A DNA stretch of 64,000 bases from Apoda limacodes (GCA_946406115.1 OX291551.1:2790001-2854000); one strand, 5' to 3'; positions 11,880 through 24,570 are shown, counted from the first letter of the stretch. A program made the numbers and translations. Notes: generated by a model not told the origin, from the sequence alone.

Positions 11880-14800
11880 GAATTTTAAAGCAATATATAT
11901 CTATTGCTAAATTCATCGATGTAGTTTTGAACTTCAGTTACTAAAGTTTACCTTATTTAGTGCAAATACAAAACTATCCATGATATTACTAAGCTGCGCT
12001 GCCAATTAGCGAATAATTACCCGAAAACCGGGTAAGTTTGAGGGATTTCATGATGGCGGTCAATTTTGACGGGTATTTGCATTGATAGGGGTAAAACAGC
12101 GTATTTGATCTGACAATACTAATACTTTTACTAGCCCATGGTCAAATATTCATTTGTCAACATTATGTGTCTATTAGGTATCCTTAAGGTTCATACTATC
12201 TCAATAAAAAAATCATTTATTCAAAAAAATACGCTCATTGAACATATTGTGCATTAACAGCGGGAGGGTAAGTATCCTTATAACACGAAGTATCATTAAC
12301 TTTGAGCCAAGTATTAAAATATTGAGTACGAAATTATAGATATGGATGAATAGTAATGATTTTGAATCTTTAAAGCCAAGTTTAAGCGGGAATTAGTTAT
12401 TTGCCAAACCCTAATACGTCTCAGAGCAAAATACTGACTGTAGCGTTACAGATATTGTAAACACGCATCCGGGCGTGGTAACATCCGCGTGAACTGCAGT
12501 CGAAACCGCGAGGTCGGCGCCCGCAGGGGCCTTAGCTTGTCCTTCGCTGCAGTAATTGGTTTAAGAGCAGTCTGTCAGTCCTACGTCTCAGATATCACGT
12601 TTAGCCTATTTCAATATACCTATCGGTGCCTATTTCATGAATAGCCTTTTGTATTCTCGATTGACTTTAGTTTAATATTTTACATTTGGTTTGAAATTGA
12701 AACTGTTCATTTCGCAAGTGAGTCTGATTCGTGCTTTTACATGTAAATTTTATTTATGTTTTTTTTCTATTAGACACGACCACCACCACCAAAATGAACT
12801 CGTATATCAATCACTTTAAACTGGTATTAGCGAATACACAATGAATAGTTGTATCGGTAGAATAACTAAATGAAACAAAGAAATTGCGTGCAACTCAGTA
12901 TGTAATATGGAAATAAACATGGCTGGACAGGAAGCTGCATGATAATTGGACGATAACATTATTATTATTATGTTAAAAACGTATCAGAATAATTAGATTC
13001 CGTTAAATATCAACTTTTTACAATATTTTAACACTAACATAAGTACTTGTCTTCAACTGTGTTGAAATAGTCGTATGAAATTCCTGAGCTCCGCTCAATG
13101 TACACTCAGCTGAATTACGCCCTCGCTTTCCGCGAGCCACAATCCTCAACCTAGCAGCCTAGTTAAGATGTACCACAATGTACTATTACGCCAATTTTAT
13201 AAAAAGGATTCTTACTTAAGCCTGCAAAACGCGACAGCTTAGAAACAAAACTACGGCGGCATGCCAGATGTGCCCTCTCTCTACTACCTCTTACTTAACT
13301 CCAATGCAGTACAATCACTCGAACTCAACATATTTAATGTAACCTACGTGTTATACTTGAAGACCAAATACTAAAAATAATAACATAGTATCTAGTTCAT
13401 AAAATTACAGAATGTCAGAATTTCCGTTGCAGACATATCTTTGGATTTAATTTACAAGGTCTACTTCAGAAACGACGTTACGCAAGAGAATATAATTTGC
13501 CTCCAATATTTTATAAATTTTTTTTTTATATAATTATTATAGTAACAAAATACGTAAGCAGTATTAGTATAAAATCTGCCACCAAAACTATACAACTTAA
13601 AACGAAATAAAATTTACTGCACGGAACCAAATTTGTATGTACGGTGACTCGCACTTGACAGTTTAAAATTTTTACTTTCATATTTTTCTCCTTACAGTGA
13701 GTGCACAAACAGCCGTTTCACTAAAACCTAACCTTGCAATCACAACACGACTCGCATTCCATATTTTGGCACCGCCGAGCGCCGTGCGCCGCGCGCCGAG
13801 CTGAGTGTATGCAACGGTGAACAAGTTTTTGATAAATTGGTGTTCAAGTAGGTGCTTGAAATTAAGAAACGAGCAGTTAATCTCATATCACCATCATTTT
13901 CACCTGTTTCCATTCTTTTTACCTTTTTAATGCATCTTTTCGAAGCCCGTTTTTTTTCTGTTATTTTTTTTTATTTCATTTATTTTTAACTTTTAATAAT
14001 ATAAGCAACTAATAGACGTAACGAATGTTATTTTTATAGAACTATACTATATTTTACGCAATGAGCTTTAATTTATTCAACACAAATTTAAGTACGAATG
14101 TCGCTTTTTCCTTGAATTAAAGATACTATTAATTATAATTACCTCTAGCATTTAAAGGTAGACTGATTTAAAATCAAATAGTTAATATATTTATATTTTG
14201 TTTTGTGCCAATTGCTATATTATTTGTTTGTTTATTTCAAACATGTATTGTTTGAAATATACAACTCCTACTAGGAGTTATAAAATCCTAGTACATCTTA
14301 CAAACACACAAAATCTTCATAGAATTAAGAAAAACGATATAAATATACATACATAAAAATAATCATTCTTCGTCCTTTATCCCTGAAGGTAAGAGTCTTA
14401 GAAGAAAATATATAATACATGCCATATCTATGGCTATTGACTATTTGTTTTTTTAAATATGCACAGATAAATCTAAAACTCAAACAATTCTTGGTTCCCT
14501 CCCGCATACTAAAGGGCTGGGTATCTAAGGCCACCCGCTCACGAGCCGGACGCGTGAGCTCTCGCCTACGGCATTTCCGCACTTTACCTGTATACCTACA
14601 TACGCACGCTGACTCAACTGTTATCCTTCTTTCACCTTTTATTTATTCAATGACCTGCATATCCTTGACTTTTTATTGGATGACGGAGTAGAAGAACAAA
14701 GGACATCGGTAAAAAATATTTATCAATAGTAACAGGATACAAATATCACGTGTAATATTGAAAATATAACATAAAATGCAAAAATGTTAAATTACATTGT

Positions 14801-15075
14801 TAAGTATTGTACAATGAAATTAAGACCTGAAATATATTTTTTTTCGTAATATATTAATAATGTTTTACATTATTAAGATTTTCCATCGTCCAAATCATAA
14901 TATTTATGAAAATAATCGCTTCTTTGCACTTTCATCAATGTGTAGGTCTTCTTCTAAATAGTCAAATGTGGGTTTTGTGGGTTCACTCACAATTTAAAAA
15001 AAAACCGTTGCGACACTTACGAACATAATAGCCCGTAACATTCACGTTTAGCCGATGGTTCTACAAACTTGATAG
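11880..15075. other. No gene recognised; CpG-rich patches
   Basis: Mostly AT-rich. Two CpG-rich patches stand out, 12465-12550 and 13765-13805 (ccgagcgccgtgcgccgcgc). They could be promoter or repeat remains, but no exon is seen next to either. Confidence 0.4.
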
Positions 15076-15080
15076 ATGGG

Positions 15081-15220
15081 ATTTTTTTATACCACTAAGG
15101 TGGCAAACAAGCTTACGGCACCACAGCCTATGGACGCTTGCAACACCTGGGACATCACTCGCGCGTTGCGACCATTTTAAAAGTGTAATGGCATTTCTTG
15201 AAGAACCCCATACTGTAGTA
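15081..15220 (-). pseudogene. LINE 3'-end fragment
   Basis: This is the reverse complement of the family 3' end. It starts with T residues and 'ataccactaaggtggcaaac', followed by the region encoding the C-terminal GVASVH and, further right, the FFKKE region ('ttgaagaaccccatact'). It is a very short 5'-truncated insertion. Confidence 0.8.
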
Positions 15221-15314
15221 AAGTTATAAATATATATTGTTGTAAAGCTTATCGCCATGCCAGGCACAAACTTAAGGCGAGACAACTTTACAATGAACAA
15301 ATTGTAACAATATT

Positions 15315-15382
15315 GGTTGCCTCTTACCGTTAATCGAACCCGGGACCTCTGTCATAGCAGCCACACGCTCTACCTTTCGGTC
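15315..15382 (-). repeat. tRNA-like SINE head
   Basis: The minus strand reads 'ggtagagcgtgtggctgcta' then 'ggtcccgggttcgattaacg', an A box and B box pair at tRNA spacing. No acceptor stem is seen, so it is a SINE head rather than a gene. Confidence 0.6.
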
Positions 15383-15645
15383 CTCTTTCTAACTAGTTTT
15401 AGAGAACAGAAGAAAATCTTAAGAAACACATCCATCCATATGTATGTCGCCGTCTATTACCTCCGCCGTTTTAAGAGGTTTTTAACATTTGGCACGACAC
15501 AGACACACAGACAGTTATTCTTACAATTGCAGTTCATAATATAACTAAAATCTTATTATTATTTTTACATTTTATTCAGTATTATTTTAATGAAAAAAAC
15601 TCAGTATTTATGTAGGTATTTATCAGTTGTCTTGTACCACGGCCG

Positions 15646-15675
15646 TAGCTAAGGGGGGGCATTGTGGGGCAACCT
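15646..15675 (+). repeat. Short repeat shared with 40813-40840
   Basis: 'ccgtagctaagggggggcat' followed by 'tgtggggcaa' occurs at both places almost without change, while the flanks differ. It is a piece of an unidentified dispersed repeat. Confidence 0.6.
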
Positions 15676-15954
15676 TAAAAGTTCCATAAACTTAGTTATA
15701 TTTTGCTCTTGTTTATCCGCGATCCCATCTAATTACCTTCTACCGTAATTACTCACGCTCACAAGCAGGTAAAATAATGATCGATAGAAAAATTACTTGC
15801 GCCGTACCCGTGCATGAAACCACCGCTGCCCTACCTTAGATTCAACTACCTTAGATTAAACATGAGCATGTAATGTCGTGACGACGCTGTCATGCGTCTA
15901 GGAATATTATAAATTTATATATAAATTTTTTTGTAAGGAAATCATTTTTCAGGA

Positions 15955-16470
15955 AAAACCGGCCAAATGCGAGTCGGACTTGCGTACTCAGGGTTCCATA
16001 CCACCACAACTAAATATTATGTAAAAAATTAATGCAATGCCTGGTAAATATAATCAGCAATCATGCCTATAGTAAAATTGTGAACACTTGAAATTAAATT
16101 TCATAAATAAGATATTTTATTTTACAAAACTAGTGCAGTTTACTAAATGATAAGTATTTCTTATTTTACCGTATAATAGGTACACTACAGTCGCTGTAAA
16201 ATTCAAGCTTGTATGTTATACCACTTTTACAATAAAGCAAAATAAAAAAAATTAAAAACATCATGTTTTTTGTATGTGTTTACTTATTTCTTTTATTTAT
16301 ATATTATTTATCAAAAGATCCACCGTAATAACTTATAAATTCTATAAAAAAATCAATATTATATATATTACGCTTCTAAACATAGAGCCCTTTAAAGGTC
16401 GGACAGACAGCGTAAGCTTTGTAGTAGGGTCACGTTGGAGGCCTTGTGTACGGACCCTTAAAAATTATCG
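15955..16470 (+). repeat. GTGCGAGTCGG-type dispersed repeat
   Basis: It starts 'accggccaaatgcgagtcgg' and ends '..ggtcggacagacagcg..gtagtagggtcacg..gtacggacccttaaaaa'. The interior is AT-rich with no ORF of note. Confidence 0.65.
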
Positions 16471-16889
16471 TATTCCTGTTGTACCTCAAGGCAGGTTTTA
16501 TTTAAAAATGTATGTTATAATTGTTATGCTTACGTATTACGATCCCAAAAAGTCTGAATTACTCGATTTTATAAAATTCCATTCCAAATTTAATGTAAAC
16601 TTTTTCACGTGTTTCTATTAACTACATGGTCCTCAATAGCAAATAGAATTTAATAATGATTTTGACGATCTGAAAGTGTTTGAAAAAAACCTAAGTTGAA
16701 AAAAAAAATTACTTTGACTTTGACTCAGTATTCTCGAGGTTTGATGAGGTATTAATAAATATAACGTTATCAGATAAGTACTTCCCTCGGCCGAACCTCG
16801 ATCTCTGGAATGGCTGTTAGACTTTAATGTACGAGTAATATGCAGGACTGGAAGTTAGTTTCGGAACAGTTTTCGCCATAAGTCAAAAA

Positions 16890-16980
16890 CTATGTCACTC
16901 TCCGTGGCTCACTCGGTAATGACTCGAGTACTCGACTGCCGGATTTAGGGGCGTGGGTTCGATTCCCGCATAAGTCACAA
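16890..16980 (+). repeat. tRNA-like SINE head
   Basis: An A-box-like 'tggctcactcggtaatga' and a strong B box 'gggttcgattcccgc' (around 16947-16962) lie at tRNA-like spacing. Flanking arms do not pair into an acceptor stem. It sits just before the truncated retrotransposon at 17050. Confidence 0.55.
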
Positions 16981-17049
16981 GTGTGGTTTTTCTTGGGACT
17001 AGGTTTTTTCTATATATATTATGTATTTATTTGCAAAAAAACCAAGTAA

Positions 17050-18220
17050 CATATTGTAATATTAATTGATTCTTAATATTGAACTGAATGACACACAGTG
17101 GCGGCAAGCGTCATTACCAATTCGTCTTGGTGGTCTTGGAATTCGCTGTGTAAAAGATACGGGAATAGCTGCCTTTCTGGCCTCGTCACATGGAGTTGCT
17201 AGTCTTGTCACTCGCATTTTACCTTACAATGGTGACAGACTAAGTTTGCCCTTTAAAGGCAATGCCTTAACTGCTTGGTCAGCCCTAGGACCAAACCATA
17301 GCGTACCTGATAAATTACATATTCAGAGAAATTGGGATGATATCCATGCTCGTTATATTCTTAAAGAACTAATAAAAGATTCAACTAACATCGATTTAGC
17401 ACGACTACGCGCGGCTGATAAACCTGAATCAGGAGCATGGCTTAACGCTCTTCCCTCTCCTAGCTTAGGTAAACTTTTAGACCCTCATACTATAAGAATA
17501 GCCACGGCTCGTTGTTCTTGCGGATCTTTAGTCGAAAGCAATGGTTATCACGGCCTAAGCTGCATACGGTCTGCTGGAAGATTACCAAGACACCACACCC
17601 TCAATGAAATAATTCAAAGAGCTCTAGTTTCGGCTAATATTTCCTCCATACTCGAACCAACCGGTCTCTTCAGAACTGATGGTAAAAGACCTGACGGACT
17701 AACTTTAGTTCCTTGGGAGAAAGGTCGTTGTCTTTTATGGGATGAGCAACTTGTGTAAGCACTTTTGCTTCTTCATATAATAAAAGCACCCAGAAGGTTT
17801 CAGGTTATGCTGCAGAGATTGCAGCAAGGAACAAACATAAGAAGTATTCAAACCTTGAATCTTCTTATATTTTTATCCCACTAGCCTTTGAATCTTCTGG
17901 CACCTGGTGTACAGAAGCAAAAAAAATATTAAAAAATTATGTCATCTTTTAAGAGAGATAGGACATGATCCTCGCACCGTTTCATATCTGATTCAAAGAA
18001 TTTCGCTAGACATCCAACGTGGGAATGCGCCATAAATACTTTTGAGCCAGATTTGTTTAGACTCCCCTCGTTAGTTTTGTTTATTTATTTTAGTTTAGGC
18101 TTTTATTTTTAGATTATTATTATTTTTAGATTTTTTATTTAAGATAAGTTAGTTTGAAACGTTTAATGAATTTGATAATTAATTTCATTGTGAATAAAAA
18201 TATATATAGTAATATAATGT
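17050..18220 (+). pseudogene. 5'-truncated RT/endonuclease-type retrotransposon fossil
   Basis: The open part (17066-17758) starts in the thumb region (QASLPIRLGGLGIR) and runs into the endonuclease-like domain: CSCG..GYHGLSC, RHHTLNEIIQRAL and KRPDG. A one-base change at about 17743 shifts the frame. The other frame then continues with TFASSYNKSTQKVSGYAAEI, KKYSNLES and FIPLAFESSGTW, and later SYLIQRISLDIQRGNAA, with stops between. This is related to, but clearly diverged from, the 31449-34100 element, from which a block before the Cys cluster is missing here. It ends in an A/T-rich tail beside the fold-back element at 18231. It lacks the RT catalytic region and is dead. Confidence 0.8.
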
Positions 18221-18230
18221 ATCTTGTATC

Positions 18231-18553
18231 TAACTAGCGCCGCCAAAAGATAAACTTTATTTCCTCTTTGTACAAAAAATATTTCAAAAATGTAACAATA
18301 CATTTATTTAGAACTAGTTGTAAATTATTTTTAGGTTATACATCGTTTCTAAAATATATCTGTGAGTTTTTACTAAAAGTGGCCGTTTTTAGCAAAAACC
18401 CTATCTATCTACAACTCACAAAAACATTCCAGATAAAATACATTAAGTTCGAAAAAAAGGTTATATCAAGTTCTAAATTATTGATTTGTAAAATTTTTGA
18501 AATGTGTTTTGTAAAAAGAGGAAATAAAGAATATTTTTTGGCGGCGCTAGTTA
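18231..18553. mobile_element. 323-bp fold-back element (hairpin MITE)
   Basis: The ends are exact inverted copies (taactagcgccgccaaaa at the left, its complement at the right). The inverted match continues inward through 'ctttatttcctcttt', 'atttcaaaaat' and 'atttagaac' on both arms, and more loosely to 'tgtgagtt' near the centre. Almost the whole element can therefore form one hairpin. The outermost TA at each end could be a target duplication. The 96-codon + strand open frame inside (18268-18558) is a by-product. Confidence 0.85.
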
Positions 18554-18789
18554 AGTAGGTACTGCGCCTTTATCGGATGAACTATGAAAAAAACAATTAT
18601 TGTTAATCACATCGATATCGATACTACTAAACTACTCGGTAGGTATGTCAAAAATTAAATCAACATAAATAAGAGCAAATAGCTGATAAACAGTGGATGA
18701 ATACAGCACTTGGCAGAGAATAAATAAATCTGGAGGAGGCCTTCACCTTTGAAATGAAGGGTCCATGATTTTTTACATATAATTCTTTT

Positions 18790-19125
18790 TAATGTGACGT
18801 TATTTTTAGGGGTCCCTACCCAAAGGGTAATTAGTGGAACCCTATTACTAAGACTCCGCTGATCGTCCTTCTGTCACCAGGCTGTATCTCATGAACCGTG
18901 ATAGTAAGACAGTTGAAATTTTCACAGATGTATTTCTGTTGCCGCTTAATATATTCACAGAATATTTAATTATATAGTCACTTTAAAAATAAATAATTAA
19001 AATAAAATAAAACCAATATTTAAGGGGGGCTCCGATACAACAAACGTGATTTATTTGCCGTTTTTATAGATAATGGTATGGAACCCTTCGTGCGCGAGTC
19101 CGACTCGCACTTGGCCTATTTTTTA
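18790..19125 (-). repeat. GTGCGAGTCGG-type dispersed repeat
   Basis: Same repeat, minus orientation: 'ccaagtgcgagtcggactcg' at its start (near 19115) and 'actaagactccgctgatcgt' with 'ggggtccctacccaaaggg' near 18805-18870. Confidence 0.7.
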
Positions 19126-19687
19126 AATTTTAAATAATTTGAATATTTAATTCATGTTCATTTAGTAATTTATTTGACAAGTAATAACAGGCTTATTTTT
19201 ATTTTGTATTTTTTTTTATTTAAATTCGAATTCTAAAATATACACACAAACTTAAGCGTCTGGCTACCGTGCGGTCCGTACCTCGAAAATAATTCTCAGA
19301 AGTAAAGTTTGATTATACTCGTATGCCCAATAAACCTGTTTGACCTCAACCTCGCTGGGTCCGTATGCTCGGATTTGACCCTGTTTTTATCATGTTTTAA
19401 GATACCGTACTCCCCTCATTAGTGTCCCCTGTTAGAACTATAACTATTTACTTATACTATAGAATTAAAAACCTGGCAACAAAGCAAACAATCGAGAACT
19501 TATCACCTGGAAAGCTTTTCTGCACATTCACTATTTTAGCTAAATAATGTTTGAGCGTTTTGGACCTACTGTCTTGCCTCTTTACGATTTCAGTCGCGTA
19601 GATAAAATGCGAGAATCCGTCCCATCACAATGTGTGATAATGAGCTTGTTTATTCAATAGATTATGATCGTGCGTAAGACGCTCGGG

Positions 19688-19890
19688 TTTGAGAATGAGC
19701 TCCCTGCCAAGGTTTTCTCTAAGGACTACAGTATGGGGTTCTTCAAGAAGTTATTAGATTTTTGAAGGGTCGGCAACGCGCGAGTGATACCTGTGGTGTT
19801 TTAAGCGTCCTAGACTACGGTGACCGCTTACCACCAGGCGGACCGTACTTGTTTGCCACCTGAGGGATATAGAAAAAAAAAATATAAACT
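19688..19890 (+). pseudogene. LINE 3'-end fragment
   Basis: It covers the last ~40 codons of ORF2 (NELPAKVF.., then the GRQRASD region) with a small deletion, plus the 3' UTR and a short A tract at about 19870-19890. It is severely 5'-truncated. Confidence 0.8.
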
Positions 19891-20184
19891 CAAAACTCCA
19901 GGAGTAAGTAAACGCAGTCGTAGCACTGTGCTACGAATGTATCATATCTACGCGGCGTAGTCTCTTAATGCTACGCGTTGCAACGTTAGGTTATATCATA
20001 ATATGAATCTGTAACTTATACATAATGATAACTTGTAGTTAGATTAAATAAAACACTAAATACTTACTTTTAGAAAAATATTCTTAGTTAAAAAATGACC
20101 TTGACTATTTTTATTGAAATTAATAAATGTATTATTAAAAATGTTTCGTTTGTTTTATAAATTAAAAACTGTTTGTTTTAAATG

Positions 20185-20390
20185 CATAAATAATATGTGG
20201 TTTGCTATAGCAGGCTATAACTGTAGATATAGATCGTCCACGTGGCATTTGCTTCCTGCGGCAATGACTTCAACTATCTATTTTCCAAATTCCAGCTCAA
20301 TTGGATCCTTAGTTGCTAACGTCGCAACTGATGATAGTAGATGAATAGTATCAACAATAAACTAACAAACAGACTTTTACAAATATATAG
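20185..20390 (+). repeat. Decayed dispersed repeat
   Basis: 'tttgctatagcaggctataa', 'tatagatcgtccacgtgg' and 'aacaaacagacttttac' match the repeat at 1360-1685. It keeps no terminal sequence. Confidence 0.5.
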
Positions 20391-20399
20391 GTGTTAGTT

Positions 20400-21475
20400 A
20401 AAATACTAGTGTGATGTAGCCTGAGATAGTTTAGTTTCTACCCTGTTGTGATAAGGGCGGGCTGCAAGCTGCTATCAAAATAGTTTTTTTTACTCCACCT
20501 ACTTGACAATGTAATTTCTAATTATAATATCTCGTACAAATGAAATCTGACTTTGCTTAACTAATCTAATGTATCAAACATCAACTTTCACTTTCAAAAG
20601 TACAAATAGGTCTACTAATATTATTAAAACTTGGTTTGTCATAGTATTGCTCTTTCATTCGTAAAAGGTGGGAAAAATAGAGTATTCCCCTCGGAGATAC
20701 ATGTGGTTTCGTCTTAGGCAAACTTGAACCCCTCGCTGCCTTCACTAGAATAGTGAAGGATTTAACTTTAAACTTAGGCCTTTTATTAGGTTTATTTTAA
20801 CAAGCTAATTAAGTACCGGCTGAGTAGTTTCAAGTTATTGTTTTAAATTAATTTTAAAAAATAAATAAGTAAATCAAAAAACAATTGTTACTATTCCGTA
20901 ACTTGCTTAGGTACTTACTGTGAACAAAATATTTAAGTACCTACCAAACCCATCAATTTCATTAACCCATTTATGCAATCGGCTAATTATCTAACTTTCA
21001 CTGTCATAAGGAAATAAAACAACACACAAGTTTGCATAACAATTTATTTAATAGTATATTTACACTCCCCTCACGTCTGCTATTTCGGCCGCCATGTCGC
21101 GTCGCGCGTGCCCGCCATTTTGTAATCGGCCCTCAACGCACCTGCTTTGATTTAATTACTGATCGACCACTGATAACATTGCAAAATAAAAGGCAATCAG
21201 TTTAAAAGTATACGACTGGATAAATGATCATTGGTCCTACAATATTGGGGTTATACACCCAGTAGGTATTAAAGTAGATGTTTGTTTAGTAAAGCGAGCT
21301 TCAAATAGTTTATTATAGGTAGGTCCCCTAAATTCTTTTAGTAAGAACGAAATTGTGTTACATTTTAAGAGGTTAAACAAAATAGCAAATAAGAAATTGA
21401 TAAAATGATGAGTTAATCGTGTAGGTATTTTATATCACAATTTGTATAAAAATAGTAGGTACATTTAATTTGTTA
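20400..21475. other. No gene recognised; one CpG-rich patch
   Basis: AT-rich except 21080-21150 (ggccgccatgtcgcgtcgcg and following). No ORF or exon signal is associated with it. Confidence 0.4.
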
Positions 21476-21479
21476 ATAA

Positions 21480-21712
21480 ATACATACATACATACATAAC
21501 ATCACGCCTGTTTCCTAGAGGGGTAGGCAGAGACCAAAGACTGCCACTTGCTACGATCCTGGCATACCTCTCTTGCCTCATCTATACGCATCAATGCTTT
21601 CATACATTTCCTACGGTTCCGAGTACTCCTGACCTGGCCTTTTCTGAGAACGTACTAAATTTGATCTACATACGTTTGCCGAGGTCTACCTCTAATAATA
21701 CCGTTAGTAAAT
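21480..21712 (+). repeat. Dispersed repeat 'ggggtaggcagagacca'
   Basis: 'catcacgcctgtttcctaga', 'ggggtaggcagagaccaaag', 'tgctacgatcctggcatacc' and 'gccgaggtctacctct' in order mark a repeat that is very common in moths and butterflies. Confidence 0.7.
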
Positions 21713-22130
21713 AGATTATTAAATATATGTTAATCAAGTAAAGTCAGTAATATCGATAATAAGTAAAAAATAAATAGTAGTAATTATAAAAATTATTACT
21801 AAAATATAATGAAAAAAAAAGAAGAGAAATATACCAGGTTTTGAATTAAAGTAGTTATAATAAATAAAGGTAGATTAGATCATTACAAATTTATAAGTGA
21901 TTTAGATACCTTTGCATATATATATTTAATATATTTGCATAGCTATAGAAAGAATTAATGTCTAAGGTTACTTTTCACATATAAGGTATTTACTTGACTA
22001 GCACTCAAATAACATACAAAAACGTTAGCCTACTTCGTTCGTTTCGTATCAGTACCAAAAAGTACTTTTAATTTATAAAAGTATAAAAATCTTTTGTACA
22101 TAATAAATAAGTATAAACTAAACGAAAACG

Positions 22131-22714
22131 TTAGCCGGTAAAGTTGATAGTGTAGGAACCAGTGTTGGGGTCAAAGTTCTGAGCAGGATGTCCCGAAAAC
22201 TGGTTGAAATTCTGGTTCTGATAATTTTGGGGTTGATATTGGTTTTGGTATTGATTATAAGGTTGAGGAGTGTATCCCTGATATGAGAACTGAGGTTGCT
22301 GATGGTAAATTTGACTTTGAGGTTTGTACTCCTGACGGAATTGTTGAGGATCCTGTTGGAATAGTGAAGTTTCTTGACTAAACAACGGACCTGCACGGAA
22401 TTGGGAATTTTGGAAGCTTTGCAAACGAGGTTGCGGAGTTGTGTATTGTGTTTGATATTGGGGTTCAGGTTGGTACTGGGGTTCAGGTTCATACTGGGGT
22501 TCAGGTTGGAATCGAGGAGCGGAAGTAACAGGTTCAGCTGGTCGGTGATACTGTTTGAAAACGGACCTGTCTCCGCCCTGGTTTCTGCTGTTGAATTTTG
22601 GGTCTTCGTAAATCTTTGGGTCTTCTCGATATTGTCCGTCGTCTTCTTGTCCGTCTGTCAGGGCGTTGTGGGAGGCGTCGTTGAGTGTTGGTGGAGGAAC
22701 GTTGATGCCGGTTC
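22131..22714 (-). CDS. Cuticular protein (CPR family), last exon
   Basis: This is the 3' exon of the gene whose preceding exon is at 24964-25234. It starts after TTTCAG with a phase-1 junction that completes the Gly codon of ..EPQG-TGINVPPPTL and encodes 194 residues to the TAA at 22133-22131. The product is low-complexity: short PEPQY repeats (QPEPQYEPEPQYQPEPQY) followed by a Gln/Pro/Tyr/Asn-rich stretch and the C-terminus FDPNTGSYTINFTG. Such tails are common in structural cuticle proteins, where Tyr and Gln can take part in matrix packing or cross-linking. That role is inferred. Two reading frames are open over much of this exon. The frame given here is chosen because it is continuous with the RR-domain exon and uses Pro/Gln codons throughout. 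Confidence 0.88.
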
Positions 22715-23264
22715 CTGAAATTAAAAAGTAATGTTTAAAATATTGTAGTAACTACATATATTTTAATAGGGGTTAGGTACAGGATTTCCTATTCACTATG
22801 TACGTTTATTGGTTCGACATTACTTATTACCTACCTGACGAAAATATGTAGATACCTGACTGTATTTATTAGCACTCTAAAGAGCTTATCTATGATGGTA
22901 TTTATAGTTTGTCATTAACGGTTATATTTTGCTTCACTCCTTATATTCATTTGATTCAAATCAAATTTTAACTCAGTTTCGACAGTCAGATCAACCTGAA
23001 ATTTGGTACACATATGTACTATTGTACTATTGGACCCGTCTGATGATAAAGAAGGAAGATAGCTACAGCATCTACGTTCTAGTGAATGTACTCCTACCGA
23101 GTTTAGGCGTTCGACTCTTCTCGATGTGTACTCTAGTTCTAGGTGATATCGAGAGGTGGCCACGGGAACTATATAATTAGGTACATACATATATTTAGTA
23201 GGCACTAAAAACTAGAAAGTAATAAAAAACTTTTGAGTTAAACGGTTTCATTTTATCTAAGACT

Positions 23265-23578
23265 AGACTTTGCCAGCGGCTCCGCCCGCCCTAAATTTGG
23301 TTATCGGCGTGGAAACCCTTTACTAACTCATTAATTATTTTATTAATGACGTTTGCTATATCAAGCTGTAGCTATAGCTATAGTTCGTTTAAGCTCGGTT
23401 ATAATTATTCCCGCTGGAATTTTTGAATTTTTCGGGATAAATAGCCTATGTGCTATTTTATAACCTAATCTATAGGTGTGCCAAGTTTCATCCCGATCCG
23501 TCCAGTGCCTGAAGCGTTATTGAGTAACAAACATCCAGACATTATAACAAACTTTCACATTTATAATATTAGTAGGAT
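23265..23578 (+). repeat. Dispersed repeat ending in aatattagtaggat
   Basis: The layout is 'ccagcggctccgcccgcc..', '..gctgtagctatag..', 'gccaagtttcatcccgatccgtccag', then a tail '..taacaaacatccagaca..aatattagtaggat'. This is a very common insect repeat form, derived from the 3' ends of mobile elements. Related, more decayed copies are at 1360-1685 and 20185-20390. Confidence 0.7.
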
Positions 23579-23617
23579 TATCCTCAACACCGGTTGGCTG
23601 TCGTCACGGAATCCCGC

Positions 23618-23757
23618 ACAATCCAGCTCAGGCAGGCAGTAAGAATTGTTGACAATCCGAAACGAGCCCTTACGTCTGAGGAGAGACTTAGACTCCCTGT
23701 GTGTGTTCTACTACTTGTACAATGGGATGTGTTCTGAGGATTTTTTCGGAATGATGA
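23618..23757 (+). pseudogene. LINE fragment (ORF2 C-terminal region)
   Basis: It matches the part of the 27564-28497 LINE that encodes AVRIVDD..LRRDFASLCVFYRLYNG, with substitutions and small gaps that destroy the frame. It is an internal scrap only, within the CPR gene intron. Confidence 0.75.
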
Positions 23758-24570
23758 TGAATCGAAGTTAATCTTTTGACTACATCTTTGTTACAAAAAT
23801 ATTTATTTACATTAAAATTGTTGTGTAGATACGAATAATTTGATGTATTCTTCCTGTTTCAGTTGTATTTCAGGTGCAATCGAACTTTCAGGTTCTCAGG
23901 TATTAAATTTAATTTAAAACGGGATTAAGGCTGCAATAAGACAATATTCGGTACTTGACAATCACCGGTTCACTGTAAACCATCCTAGACATACAGGGTA
24001 TACAATATATTCTGCTTGGTCTTTAATTTGAAGAAACCAGTCAAAATTAATTTAAAATTTCCTGTTGCTTTCATATCCTCCTACATGTACACAAACCGCT
24101 AAACTACAATCATAACCCTCAGTAGTCAAGAAAACATTCAGTTAGTCTACATCAACATACCAGTTTGGTGGATCAATTAAGTAGACCACAATTCGGGCAG
24201 GTCAGTGTCAACTGGTTTATATTTATCTATTCTACTAACATTTTGCTATTTTATACCCATTATATTGCGTTATATTACTAATGAATTGAGCAACTTTTAA
24301 ATTATTCAGAAATAAATATCTGTATCACTGAGCTTATTCGTTTTATAAGTCCACAGATTAGGTAATCTATGGTATTCAACATGTAATCGAACATATCAAA
24401 ATAAATAAAATAAATTGGCAATAAGAAACATATTAAGTTGGTTTGCGACATCTTAGTCGTCATCATTTCGTTTTTTTCTTTTCGGAATATAAGACAGAAT
24501 AATTAAAAGGTCTCAAATGGATCTCAACCATTTTATTTTTATGAAGAAAGAAGAATACCGACGTCTTAAA

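Noticed and set aside
13765..13805. CpG-rich patch as a promoter
   Set aside because: No exon, TATA or initiator arrangement next to it. Similar patches in the window go with repeats.
14325..14691. Overlapping ORFs on both strands (85 and 90 codons)
   Set aside because: Neither shows a domain, splice site or repeat link, and each is the shadow of the other.
18268..18558. 96-codon + strand ORF
   Set aside because: Lies inside the fold-back element and is explained by its AT-rich arms. No motif.
22374..22718. 114-codon + strand ORF
   Set aside because: Antisense shadow of the CPR tail exon. The minus-strand frame continues across a clean splice junction from the RR exon.
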